From positions 124,001 through 188,000 of IMG/VR virus record IMGVR_UViG_3300035698_035366: a DNA stretch of 64,000 nt; one strand, given 5' to 3'. Under the pieces are notes generated by a model. It worked only from the letters and a program-made list of their open reading frames with translations, had not been told where the DNA came from and ran no database searches. Of this stretch, positions 51,956 to 60,725 are shown piece by piece. The first letter of the stretch is position 1, and every line of letters starts with the position of its first letter. The translations under genes and the position numbers were made by a program. The DNA comes from a virus.

Positions 51956-54256
51956 ATGAAAGTAAGAAAAAGAACAGGGGAACTGGTTGAGCTAGATATC
52001 AATAAAATGCATAAGGTTGTATACTGGGCGACAGAGGGAATCGCTGGCGTATCTGCATCTGAAGTCGAATTGAAATCTCATTTGCAATTTTACGAAGGTA
52101 TTGAAACGAGCAATATACAGGAAACTTTGATCAAAGCCGCTGCTGATTTGATTACGGAGGAAACACCGAATTATCAGTTTGTTGCTGGTAGATTGATTTC
52201 ATATCATTTGCGGAAACAGGTTTATAATCAATATGAACCATGGCATTTATATGATCTCGTTAAAAAGAATGTTGATATTGGATTCTATGATCCTGAACTT
52301 CTTGAGACCTATACCGAAGATGATTTCAATAAACTAAACTCATATATCAACCATGACCGGGATATGAATTTAACATATGTCGCAATGGAACAGTTTCGTG
52401 GTAAGTACCTAGTACAAAACCGAGTAACGGGTAAAATATTCGAAACACCGCAAATGTCATATATTTTAATTGCTGCTTCATTGTTTTCTGATTACCCAGT
52501 CGAAACAAGAATGCAATATATTCGAGAATATTATAATGCCATTTCAACATTTGCTATCAGCTTACCAACTCCGGTTATGGCCGGTGTTCGTACACCACAA
52601 CGCCAATTTTCCTCTTGCGTTTTGATTGAGACCGATGACAGTTTGGATTCAATTAGTGCAACTTCAGCAGCTATTGTTCGTTATGTTTCCCAAAAGGCGG
52701 GTATTGGTATTGGTGCGGGCCGAATCCGCGCCATTAATTCACCTATTCGTAATGGCGATGCATATCACACTGGTGTTATTCCTTTCTATAAAATGTTTCA
52801 GGCGGCTGTTAAAAGTTGCTCACAGGGCGGTGTAAGGCGCGCCGCCGCCACATTATATTATCCAGTGTGGCATTTAGAAGTCGAAGATTTGCTTGTATTA
52901 AAGAACAATAAGGGCACTGAAGATAACCGTGTTCGTCAACTTGATTATGGGGTCCAATTTAGTAAGCTCTTTTATGAACGGCTTATTAAAGGTGAAAACA
53001 TAACATTGTTCAGTCCAAAAGATGTTCCTGGATTATATGATGCCTTTTTCAACGATGAAGAACTATTTCGTAAATTATATGAAGAGGCCGAAAATGATTC
53101 AACATTACGGAAAAAGACAATCAAAGCAAATGATTTGTTTACTTCTTTCATGCAGGAAAGAAAAGATACGGGTCGCATATACTTGATGAATGTAGATAAT
53201 GCAAACCAACATTCTTCTTTCGATGAAAAAGTTGCTCCGATTTATATGTCCAATCTTTGCTGCGAGATAACGCTTCCAACAAAGCCCTTGAATGATATAA
53301 ATGACCCGGATGGCCGAATAGCCCTCTGTACACTCTCAGCAATTAATTGGGGTGTTATTAAAAACCCTGAAGATTTTGCAAAACCATGTGATCTAGCAAT
53401 CCGTGGACTTGATGCATTATTGGATTACCAAAAATATCCTGTATTGGCTGCACAATTACATTCAATTGAATGGCGCCCACTCGGTGTTGGTATAATTAAT
53501 CTTGCATACTTTCTAGCAAAAAATGATACCAATTATACCAACCCAAATTTGGAATTAGTTGACGAATATGCAGAAGCTTGGAGTTATTATCTAACTAAGG
53601 CAAGTGCTGATTTGGCTACTGAAAAGGGTGCATGTTTGTCAAATAATAATACCAAATATAGTAGGGGTATTTTACCTATTGATACACGTAAACCAGCAGT
53701 GGATGAACTGGTTCCGTATAAAGAACGTATGCCGTGGGAAGAGTTGCGTCAACAATTGAAAGAAACAGGGATTAGAAATGCAACGTTAATGGCTCTTATG
53801 CCAGCAGAAACATCAGCGCAAATTAGTAATTCGACCAATGGTGTTGAACCACCCCGTTCATATGTTAGTATTAAGCAAAGCAAGCACGGTGTTTTGAAGC
53901 AAGTTGTTCCAGAATTTCGCCGCCTGAAAAACAAATATGAATTACTTTGGGATCAGGAAAGCCCTGAGGGCTATTTGAAGATCATGGCTGTATTACAAAA
54001 ATATGTTGACCAAGCAATTAGTGTAAATACATCATATAACCCAAAATTCTATGAAGATGAAAAAATTCCGATGTCGGAAATGTTGAAGCACCTTTTGATG
54101 TTTTATAAGTACGGAGGGAAACAACTCTATTATTTCCAGACACATGACGGCGCCGGAGAAATTGATTTCGGTGATATTGAAACAAGTGACACATCCAATC
54201 TAGAAGTATTAACCTCACTTGATGATGAGGAAGGTTGTGATAGTTGTATTTTATAA
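51956..54256 (+). CDS. nrdA: Ribonucleotide reductase alpha subunit NrdA (class Ia)
   Basis: This 766-residue protein reduces ribonucleotides for phage DNA synthesis. Visible residues include the N-terminal ATP-cone-like region, FSSCVLIETDDSLDSI near 220 (redox Cys), SNLCCEITLP near 435 (the N-x-C-x-E active site), ALCTLSAIN near 460 (second redox Cys), and a C-terminal CDSCIL that passes electrons from glutaredoxin. The frame is uninterrupted; nrdA is a known intein host in other phages, but none is here. It forms an operon with nrdB and the glutaredoxin gene. Confidence 0.95.
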   Translation: MKVRKRTGELVELDINKMHKVVYWATEGIAGVSASEVELKSHLQFYEGIETSNIQETLIKAAADLITEETPNYQFVAGRLISYHLRKQVYNQYEPWHLYDLVKKNVDIGFYDPELLETYTEDDFNKLNSYINHDRDMNLTYVAMEQFRGKYLVQNRVTGKIFETPQMSYILIAASLFSDYPVETRMQYIREYYNAISTFAISLPTPVMAGVRTPQRQFSSCVLIETDDSLDSISATSAAIVRYVSQKAGIGIGAGRIRAINSPIRNGDAYHTGVIPFYKMFQAAVKSCSQGGVRRAAATLYYPVWHLEVEDLLVLKNNKGTEDNRVRQLDYGVQFSKLFYERLIKGENITLFSPKDVPGLYDAFFNDEELFRKLYEEAENDSTLRKKTIKANDLFTSFMQERKDTGRIYLMNVDNANQHSSFDEKVAPIYMSNLCCEITLPTKPLNDINDPDGRIALCTLSAINWGVIKNPEDFAKPCDLAIRGLDALLDYQKYPVLAAQLHSIEWRPLGVGIINLAYFLAKNDTNYTNPNLELVDEYAEAWSYYLTKASADLATEKGACLSNNNTKYSRGILPIDTRKPAVDELVPYKERMPWEELRQQLKETGIRNATLMALMPAETSAQISNSTNGVEPPRSYVSIKQSKHGVLKQVVPEFRRLKNKYELLWDQESPEGYLKIMAVLQKYVDQAISVNTSYNPKFYEDEKIPMSEMLKHLLMFYKYGGKQLYYFQTHDGAGEIDFGDIETSDTSNLEVLTSLDDEEGCDSCIL

Positions 54257-54276
54257 GGTAGATGGATTAACCAATA

Positions 54277-55416
54277 ATGAAAAAGTTTAGCGTTTTCAAT
54301 ACTAATAATCATTCCGATCATACAAAAAATAAAGCTTTTCTTGATGAATCTGGATCAATAACATTACAGAGGTATGAGTCTTTAAAATACCGACAGTTTG
54401 ATAAGCTTACAGATAAATCATTGGGTTTTTTCTGGAGACCAGAAGAGGTTGACGTGGTCGGTGATTCGAAAGATTTTAAAGAACTCAATGAGCATGAACG
54501 TCATATTTTTACATCAAACCTAAAACGACAAATACTTCTAGATTCTGTACAAGGTAGATCACCCAATTTGGCATTCTTACCAATTGTAAGTGTTCCTGAA
54601 ATTGAAGCATTTATTGAAACATGGGCATTCTTTGAGACAATTCATAGTCGAGCATATACGCATATCATCCGTAATGTTTATTCGAACCCAAGTAAGGTGT
54701 TTGATGAAATGATGGACTTGGAAGAAATTGTAAAATGTTCAAAGGATATATCGGTACATTACGATGAATTAATAGAATTATCAAATTGGTATAGATTGCT
54801 TGGCGAAGGAACACATACCGTCAATGGTGAAAAAATACCAGTTAAGCTATATGACTTAAAGAAATTGTTATGGCTTGCAATCATGAGCGTTAACATATTG
54901 GAAGGAGTACGTTTTTATGTGAGTTTTGCATGTTCATGGGCGTTCGCAGAATTAAAGAAGATGGAAGGAAACGCAAAACTCATTAAATTTATTGCTAGAG
55001 ATGAAAATGTTCATCTTGCAGCAACGCAACAATTAATAAAAATCTTACCACAAGACGACCCAGATTTTATAAAGATTAGAAAAGAAACAATGGATCAATG
55101 TACTGAAATGTATGTTGAAGCTGTTAGTCAAGAAAAAGATTGGGCCAAATTTCTATTTAACGATGGATCAATGATTGGACTCAACGAATTATTACTATCT
55201 GAATATATTGAATGGATTGCTTCAAAGAGAATGCAAGCAGTGGGGATAAAAAGCCCATATAGCGTGCCACAAGCAAATCCATTACCCTGGACACAGAAGT
55301 GGATCTCAGGAAGTGAAGTACAGGTAGCACCACAAGAAACTGAAATATCAAGCTATGTCATTGGTGGAACCAAGCAAGACGTAGATGAAGATACATTTAA
55401 AGGATTTGAACTATGA
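54277..55416 (+). CDS. nrdB: Ribonucleotide reductase beta subunit NrdB (class Ia)
   Basis: This 379-residue protein carries the diiron-tyrosyl radical site: FETIHSRAYTHI near residue 117 with the E, H and radical Tyr, DEMMDLEE near 146, and RDENVHLAATQQL near 243 with the D-E-N-V-H iron ligands. It has the usual NrdB length. It ends with an ATGA overlap into the glutaredoxin gene. Confidence 0.95.
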   Translation: MKKFSVFNTNNHSDHTKNKAFLDESGSITLQRYESLKYRQFDKLTDKSLGFFWRPEEVDVVGDSKDFKELNEHERHIFTSNLKRQILLDSVQGRSPNLAFLPIVSVPEIEAFIETWAFFETIHSRAYTHIIRNVYSNPSKVFDEMMDLEEIVKCSKDISVHYDELIELSNWYRLLGEGTHTVNGEKIPVKLYDLKKLLWLAIMSVNILEGVRFYVSFACSWAFAELKKMEGNAKLIKFIARDENVHLAATQQLIKILPQDDPDFIKIRKETMDQCTEMYVEAVSQEKDWAKFLFNDGSMIGLNELLLSEYIEWIASKRMQAVGIKSPYSVPQANPLPWTQKWISGSEVQVAPQETEISSYVIGGTKQDVDEDTFKGFEL

Positions 55417-55670
55417 TTACATTATACACAAAAAACAATTGCCCGTATTGCAAAATGACTAAAACCTTATTAGGAGAAAACGGTCTTTCTTTCAGAGAAA
55501 TTAACATTGAGGAAATACATACTGCCCGAGAGTTCTTGATCGAAAATGGTCACAAAACTGTCCCACAAATTTATTTCAATAATGAAATATTAGTTGAAGG
55601 CGGTTTTACAGGTTTATCTAACGTTGATTTTGACCTATTAAAGCAGCGAGTTTTTGTCGAGGCGGCTTAA
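55413..55670 (+). CDS. Glutaredoxin (NrdC-like)
   Basis: This 85-residue protein has the glutaredoxin active site CPYC at residues 11-14 (TKNNCPYCKMTKTLL), the cis-Pro region KTVPQIY near 48 and EGGFTGLS near 63. It delivers electrons to the CDSCIL tail of NrdA. It is co-translated with nrdB and its stop overlaps the next start. Confidence 0.92.
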   Translation: MITLYTKNNCPYCKMTKTLLGENGLSFREINIEEIHTAREFLIENGHKTVPQIYFNNEILVEGGFTGLSNVDFDLLKQRVFVEAA

Positions 55671-56029
55671 TGGATGAAATGCAAAATCCAGTTTATGTAT
55701 ATCAAGGAAGCCGAATATCCGTAGGGCAAAAATTTAAATTGGATATTGAGACGGGTGATTCTTGGTTTGAATTAGATGCTACTTTAAGCAAAATTTTAGT
55801 AGGTCATACTATTGTACAAATAAATCATGGACAATTACTACAATTAGTTAAGTCATCTGAATTCCAAGACCACATGTATGAAACTTCATATAGAGATTGG
55901 TATAACAAACGTTTATTAGATCGAAACCCAACGGCACCATCGACGGTAGTTAATAACGCAAAGACGCAAGACACACTTACCGACCTTAATGGATTAGGTG
56001 CGCTGGGGGTTCGAATTCAACGACATTGA
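55670..56029 (+). CDS. Hypothetical protein in nrd operon
   Basis: This 119-residue protein starts on the last base of the glutaredoxin gene and is followed by the Sm-like gene. It has a strand-rich first half (FKLDIETGDSWFELDATLSKI) and an Asn/Thr-rich tail. No family recognised. Confidence 0.65.
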   Translation: MDEMQNPVYVYQGSRISVGQKFKLDIETGDSWFELDATLSKILVGHTIVQINHGQLLQLVKSSEFQDHMYETSYRDWYNKRLLDRNPTAPSTVVNNAKTQDTLTDLNGLGALGVRIQRH

Positions 56030-56040
56030 AAGGAATAAAC

Positions 56041-56394
56041 ATGCTAGAAATTAAATCCCAAAAATTAAAAACAACTGACATCGCAGTTCTAAAATTAAAT
56101 TCCGGAGAAGAAGTTATTGGTCGTGTTACCAATATTGCCAATGGCTCCATTACGATTACCAAGCCTGGAACCCTTGGACCAGTTCAAACTGCACAAGGAA
56201 TTACAATAGCAATGCAGCCATTTATGTTTGGTGTAGATGCAGATGGATCATTTGTATTCACTTCTGACAAATATATCGTTGCGCTACCAGCAATGAAACA
56301 AGCGGCAGATATGTATACCAAGCAGACATCAAGTATTCAGTCAGCATCGTCCGTTGACCTTTCGGGAATTGATTTATCAAATTTAAAAACTTGA
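56041..56394 (+). CDS. Sm-like (LSm-fold) protein
   Basis: ATG 56041 with AAAGGA upstream gives 117 residues. The N-terminal 45 residues (IAVLKLNSGEEVIGRVTNI, SITITKPG) match the Sm1 motif of LSm/Hfq-like folds, and residues 60-80 (ITIAMQPFMFG) fit the second half. Proteins like this are common in marine T4-like phages. An RNA-binding ring is the natural guess; whether it acts on sRNA is unknown. The tail is Ser/Asp-rich. Confidence 0.7.
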   Translation: MLEIKSQKLKTTDIAVLKLNSGEEVIGRVTNIANGSITITKPGTLGPVQTAQGITIAMQPFMFGVDADGSFVFTSDKYIVALPAMKQAADMYTKQTSSIQSASSVDLSGIDLSNLKT

Positions 56395-56418
56395 CAATGA
56401 CCACAATTGTGTTATAAT
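56391..56418 (+). promoter_or_regulatory. Consensus sigma70 promoter
   Basis: Both hexamers are perfect: TTGACA and TATAAT, separated by 16 bases. It overlaps the stop of the Sm-like gene and lies 21 bases before a tiny ORF that precedes the Thg1-like gene. Confidence 0.75.
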
Positions 56419-56438
56419 AAAACTATAGAAGGAAACAA

Positions 56439-56549
56439 ATGATGAAAATATTTCTAGTATCTATAATTTTGATGTCTTTGATGATGGCTACTGGTTTAGT
56501 TGTCAATAATGATGTTTTTGCAGCTAGGGTTATTGGACCGTCAATTTAA
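56439..56549 (+). CDS. Tiny signal-peptide-like ORF
   Basis: This 36-codon frame follows GAAGGAAAC and reads like a signal peptide: two Met, one Lys, then a hydrophobic stretch (IFLVSIILMSLMMATGLVV), and a polar end with NDVFAARVIGPSI. An AxA-like cleavage site (VFAA) is present. It may be a small membrane or secreted peptide, or a leader for the next gene. Confidence 0.5.
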   Translation: MMKIFLVSIILMSLMMATGLVVNNDVFAARVIGPSI

Positions 56550-56569
56550 TTTGCTTTTAGGAGGATATT

Positions 56570-57385
56570 GTGGATAAAACTCCCCTTGGTGATCGCATGA
56601 AAGCGTATGAAAATCAGGAAACTGGACGCAAATTAATGCCTGGACTTCCTGTTTATGCACGAGTAGATGGGCGAAGTTTCAGTAATTTTACAAAGAAATT
56701 TAAACGACCATTTGATTATGATATGTCGGCTATGATGGTCGCAACCACAAAATACCTAGTTGAAGAAACTCATGCTATCGTTGGTTATACCCAAAGCGAT
56801 GAGATTAGCCTTGCGTGGTTACCAAGCGAAGATCAAAATAACATGATTTTTGCAGGGAAGATTTTCAAATTGGTTAGTAACATTGCATCACTAGCAACGG
56901 TTAAGTTTAACCATTTGGGCGTTAACAGTGAAAACAAAGAAATTCTAAAGGCAACGTATTCTAAATTACCAACCTTTGATTGTCGAGTATGTCAAATACC
57001 CGATGAGGATGAACTCCTGAGCATGTTTATTTGGCGTGAACGGGATGCAATGAAAAATGCAGTTAGTATGGCAGCATCCGCCTATTTCTCCCACAAGTCA
57101 TTGAATGGTCTCACTGGTTCAGAAAAGCAGGAAAGGCTTTTTCAAGAAAAGGGGATTAATTTTAACGATTATCCGTCATTCTTCAAGCGTGGAACTTATG
57201 TTCGTCGTGTCAATGTTGAACGTCATCTCACCGATTATGAGATGGAAGACATTCCAGAACAACATCGTCCAACTGGTCCAGTTATTCGAAGTAAAATTGT
57301 TAGTCTTGATATTCCACCAGTTGCAAAATTGGATAATGCAAAGACTGTATTGTTTGGTGATCTTCCTTCATCTTGCTATAAATAA
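56570..57385 (+). CDS. Thg1-like 3'-5' nucleotidyltransferase
   Basis: This 271-residue protein starts at GTG behind AGGAGGA. It has the Thg1 active site: VYARVDGRSFSNF near residue 28 (metal Asp, Gly, Arg) and GYTQSDEISLAW near 72 (the S-D-E metal site). Thg1 adds G to the 5' end of tRNA-His; Thg1-like proteins repair 5' ends of truncated tRNAs. In a phage it could repair tRNAs cut by host defence nucleases. It is under a perfect host promoter, so early expression is likely. Confidence 0.88.
   Translation: MDKTPLGDRMKAYENQETGRKLMPGLPVYARVDGRSFSNFTKKFKRPFDYDMSAMMVATTKYLVEETHAIVGYTQSDEISLAWLPSEDQNNMIFAGKIFKLVSNIASLATVKFNHLGVNSENKEILKATYSKLPTFDCRVCQIPDEDELLSMFIWRERDAMKNAVSMAASAYFSHKSLNGLTGSEKQERLFQEKGINFNDYPSFFKRGTYVRRVNVERHLTDYEMEDIPEQHRPTGPVIRSKIVSLDIPPVAKLDNAKTVLFGDLPSSCYK
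57375..57384 (+). promoter_or_regulatory. Possible late-promoter-like box GCTATAAATA
   Basis: TATAAATA occurs at the stop codon of the Thg1-like gene, 10 bases before ATG 57395. It may be chance, since it encodes the last residues. Confidence 0.25.
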
Positions 57386-57394
57386 GTAAAGAAC

Positions 57395-57559
57395 ATGAGA
57401 AACTTAGTTAAGTATCCGTTGACTCTAGATGAAATAGAGAAATATTTGGAAGATCAAATGAATCAATTGCAAAATTTGGAAGAGAGACCAATTGGCAGCA
57501 TGGAACCATTAATTTTACAAACCTTGTTATCGTGGGTTAAAGAGAAGAAAGAGGGGTAA
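57395..57559 (+). CDS. Small helical protein
   Basis: This 54-residue protein fills the gap between the Thg1-like and acetyltransferase genes. It is helical and charged (LDEIEKYLEDQMNQLQNLEE, then LLSWVKEKKEG). The ribosome binding site is weak (TAAAGAA). Its end carries GAGGGG, the ribosome binding site for the next gene. Confidence 0.55.
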   Translation: MRNLVKYPLTLDEIEKYLEDQMNQLQNLEERPIGSMEPLILQTLLSWVKEKKEG

Positions 57560-57563
57560 GTTA

Positions 57564-58016
57564 ATGGAATGGGAACAATTACAACCTTCACAATTGCAAG
57601 AACTCGTTGATTACGAAGTTGGTATTTTTGATGAACCTGACCGAAGCACTGTTCAAGAATATCTTAACCATATAAAAACAAATAATTTACATATTCACGT
57701 ATTGCGTGACTCTTCCGGAATTATTGGTTGTTATCAAATATTACCTGAAGAAGATCGGGTTTTTATGTGTGGTTTCTCCATACATCCAAATCATCGCGGT
57801 GGGGATTTATCTAGAATACTTATGAATCATCTTATCCACAATTACCTTGATCAAGGGATTGTTTGTAAAACATTAGCCAATCATCCAGCAATGCGCAAAA
57901 TATTGAATTCATCTGGTTGGAAAAATGATCTAGATAAATTTGAAAAGGGAATTTTGTGGAGTTGGTGGTATATCAATAATGATACCATTGCTAAAAAAGC
58001 TGGCTTGAAGCCTTAA
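57564..58016 (+). CDS. GNAT-family acetyltransferase
   Basis: This 150-residue protein has the GNAT acetyl-CoA motif FSIHPNHRGGDLSRILMNHL near residue 73 (R-x-x-G-x-like turn) and the preceding strand VFMCGF. It would acetylate an amine, possibly a host protein or tRNA. It ends in the TTAA shared with the large minus-strand gene. Confidence 0.8.
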   Translation: MEWEQLQPSQLQELVDYEVGIFDEPDRSTVQEYLNHIKTNNLHIHVLRDSSGIIGCYQILPEEDRVFMCGFSIHPNHRGGDLSRILMNHLIHNYLDQGIVCKTLANHPAMRKILNSSGWKNDLDKFEKGILWSWWYINNDTIAKKAGLKP

Positions 58017-60697
58017 ATTTCTAGTTCTTTTGGAATTGGGATACCATCACCTTCTAAACGTTCTTTAAATCGCTGGAATACAATCTTACGCAATTCAATT
58101 GGTTTCTTTTTAAGTAACGGCATTATGGTTTCAACTCTATCTAGATCCGCGGCGGTTACATCAGTCTTTACATCACCAAACAAAAATTGGGCAATATCAT
58201 TTGGGTTATCCATAGACCACTTTTTTCCAAACTTATCAATTTCAACGCTGGTGAATTCTTTCTTAAAATTCTCTATGTCTACCGTCTGTTCACCCTTTAG
58301 TCTTGGCTTACTAGCAAGATCAACGCCTTGCTTAATTTCCTTTTTCGTAAGCTTTTTTCTTGGGCGCAATTTGGCGCGGATATTTAATCCAGTGCTTGGT
58401 GCAAAGGCTGGGCCAAATCGACCAACCAATTCATCATCTCCTTCATCATAGAAGATTTGGTTCATAGCACTAGCCATACTTGCTATTAATATCGTACGAA
58501 GAACACCTTTATATTTTGATTTATCACCCGCAGAATGATATCCAAATTTTAGGGTATTTGCATTACCAAACATAAAATCTACTTGCACCATGCCAGTGCG
58601 TTCTTTATCTGTTTGATCATTTATGCTTTCATCGTAACCAGCAATTTTCATTGGGAATGAAATGACCGCTCCGAGCCTTGGATTAAGACCGGCTTTTTTG
58701 AGTTCATTGAATACTTCTTGTTTATCATGCAACCCATCATCCAGCGCAATATCAATATCACCTGAGAATTTGGCCTTACCAACGGATCCAAGAGTACCAT
58801 TCTTAATTTCACTAAATGGTATATCAGCAGCCTTTGCGATTTCTTTTAACGTGGCGGGAATTTCCCCTATATAAATTGCACCACCCCCCTCAATAGCTCG
58901 ACCACCTTCCATAATTATAGATTCAGTAACGGACTCATGAGCAAGAAGAGCAATCAAATCATCCATTTGTTCTTCATCAAAATCACCAAGTTCAGAATAT
59001 TGTTTTTGCAATTCCGAGCGAATCTTATTAACTGCTAATGCAGTTTTTCCACGGCGTTTTGCATTGGTATAGAACGATCGTAGTTTGGTGAGCCTTCCAC
59101 CTTTTGATAGGTCAGTTGCAACTCTAGCGACATCATCGCCCTTGTTTGCCAAAGACTTACCAATTTTTATAGCACCTTGTCCTAGTTTACCAACACCACG
59201 TGCAAGAGCTGAAACTCCTTTACCAACACCTGAGATAATTCCTTCGTCGATATATTCCTCAGTTGTAATGGATGATAATTTATCACCAGCAAAAATTACA
59301 ATCAAATCTTCTGGTGTTTTAGCTGTTTTCAATGCTTTTAAATAATCAGCAAGTAATTCATGTGTTTCTGCAAATGTTTGTAATGTACGTTCTTTTACAC
59401 CTTCTTGATAATCTATGTTAGCATACTGACCAGTTTTGTTTTTGAAATTCTCTAAATTATCTAATAGTTCTTTGTTAGCTACCTTAACTTGTTGGACAAA
59501 AACCTTCTTAACTTTGGGGAAATTCATATCTGATGCTAGATTAACTGTTTGTTCTTCTGCACTGTTACCGAATTTTTTAGCATACCTCTTCGCTTGGGCA
59601 CCACTTAATGGACCATGACCCATTACATTGGCTACTTCATGTCGCATTTTCATAACAACTGATTCTGAGTTACGACTATCATAAATGTCGTTCCGAACTA
59701 GCCAATTATAATTATTGATTGAAGTGAAACCTTCTTTGTCTACGATTTTAGTCATTGCTCCTTCTTGATCTTTAGCAACGACCCCTTCGATCCAACCCCC
59801 GTTCTCAATATCAGGACCAAAGTCAGATTGTTGATTATGCACAAAAGCAGAAAGGAGTTGGTTTTTAATCTCCAGCTTGGATGACATTAATGCCTTTTTG
59901 ATTTCTTCTTGTTTTTCTTTTACCAGGGCCTTAATTTCTTTCCAATTGCCGTCACCAAGCCAATCTGGCTTTTTATTAAGTGGAATGGCAATAACTTCTT
60001 TAACTAAGAGTTCTTTTTCACCAACTTTGATATTTCTATCAAGTAAAACTTCTATCTTCTTAACTTCCTCATCTACTATCTGTTGAGCTTCTTCATTGCT
60101 CATTTGATCAGCACGTTTTTTTGGAACAACTGCAACGACCCATTCATGTTCCTCATCTCTACGATTAATGGAGATACCATTTTCAGTATATGGAACATTT
60201 TCAACTTGAACAGTTACTTCATGATCTTCCAGAACTTTGTTCATGTGTTCAAGAGATTTTCTAGCCTCATCACTGTCCTTTTCAGAGTCTTTTGAAAGTA
60301 AAATTATTTGGTTAATTTCACCACTATAAAGAACAGCATTTGGTAATTTTCCAAATAAAATCTCTACGGAGAAAACATCACCTGTTTGTATAATCTTTCG
60401 TTTACGTAATGGAGTCATTAATTTCTTTAGGGCATCATGCGCAGAACGAAAACCAGTCGACATAAATTTAGTTCCCCATTCATCTCCATTACGAATCCGT
60501 CGATCGTCACCTTTGTTTTCCCTACTTGTAAAAAACCCGTCATCATCGAAGCCAAATCTCATAGCGGCACCATCGACTTTTTCGGAGATTTCCCATGAAT
60601 TGAGGTTCTTTACAGCTCGAAGAAACTCATCCTCGCTTAGATCCTCAATATGGGTAATACCCTCGTTTAGATCTACATATAATTCGTTGAGTATCAT
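58013..60697 (-). CDS. Fusion protein: ligase-type KxDG domain plus pol-beta-type nucleotidyltransferase
   Basis: This 894-residue protein combines two nucleotidyl-transfer folds. Residues 35-330 look like a covalent nucleotidyltransferase (DNA/RNA ligase type): WEISEKVDGAAMRFGF (motif I, K-x-D-G), FSVEILFGKLP (motif III-like) and WIEGVVAKD (motif IV, E-G-x-V-x-K). Residues 480-520 are Gly/Ala-rich and hydrophobic (ISGVGKGVSALARGVGKLG), possibly membrane-active. Near residue 640, GTLGSVGKAKFSGDIDIAL is a pol-beta-family GS...D-x-D metal site. KxDG proteins are known to me in marine T4-like virions; this combination in one chain is unusual. It may repair or modify nucleic acid ends or be an injected virion enzyme. 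Confidence 0.7.
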   Translation of the reverse strand: MILNELYVDLNEGITHIEDLSEDEFLRAVKNLNSWEISEKVDGAAMRFGFDDDGFFTSRENKGDDRRIRNGDEWGTKFMSTGFRSAHDALKKLMTPLRKRKIIQTGDVFSVEILFGKLPNAVLYSGEINQIILLSKDSEKDSDEARKSLEHMNKVLEDHEVTVQVENVPYTENGISINRRDEEHEWVVAVVPKKRADQMSNEEAQQIVDEEVKKIEVLLDRNIKVGEKELLVKEVIAIPLNKKPDWLGDGNWKEIKALVKEKQEEIKKALMSSKLEIKNQLLSAFVHNQQSDFGPDIENGGWIEGVVAKDQEGAMTKIVDKEGFTSINNYNWLVRNDIYDSRNSESVVMKMRHEVANVMGHGPLSGAQAKRYAKKFGNSAEEQTVNLASDMNFPKVKKVFVQQVKVANKELLDNLENFKNKTGQYANIDYQEGVKERTLQTFAETHELLADYLKALKTAKTPEDLIVIFAGDKLSSITTEEYIDEGIISGVGKGVSALARGVGKLGQGAIKIGKSLANKGDDVARVATDLSKGGRLTKLRSFYTNAKRRGKTALAVNKIRSELQKQYSELGDFDEEQMDDLIALLAHESVTESIIMEGGRAIEGGGAIYIGEIPATLKEIAKAADIPFSEIKNGTLGSVGKAKFSGDIDIALDDGLHDKQEVFNELKKAGLNPRLGAVISFPMKIAGYDESINDQTDKERTGMVQVDFMFGNANTLKFGYHSAGDKSKYKGVLRTILIASMASAMNQIFYDEGDDELVGRFGPAFAPSTGLNIRAKLRPRKKLTKKEIKQGVDLASKPRLKGEQTVDIENFKKEFTSVEIDKFGKKWSMDNPNDIAQFLFGDVKTDVTAADLDRVETIMPLLKKKPIELRKIVFQRFKERLEGDGIPIPKELEI

Positions 60698-60725
60698 GTT
60701 TGTGCCTTTAATTATGTGCTATTAT

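Noticed and set aside
51956-54256. Possible intein or intron in nrdA
   Set aside because: All active-site segments occur in one uninterrupted frame of normal class Ia length.
58125-60295. Several plus-strand frames of 60-110 codons opposite the large minus-strand gene
   Set aside because: They lack ribosome binding sites and overlap a single long frame with clear enzyme motifs.
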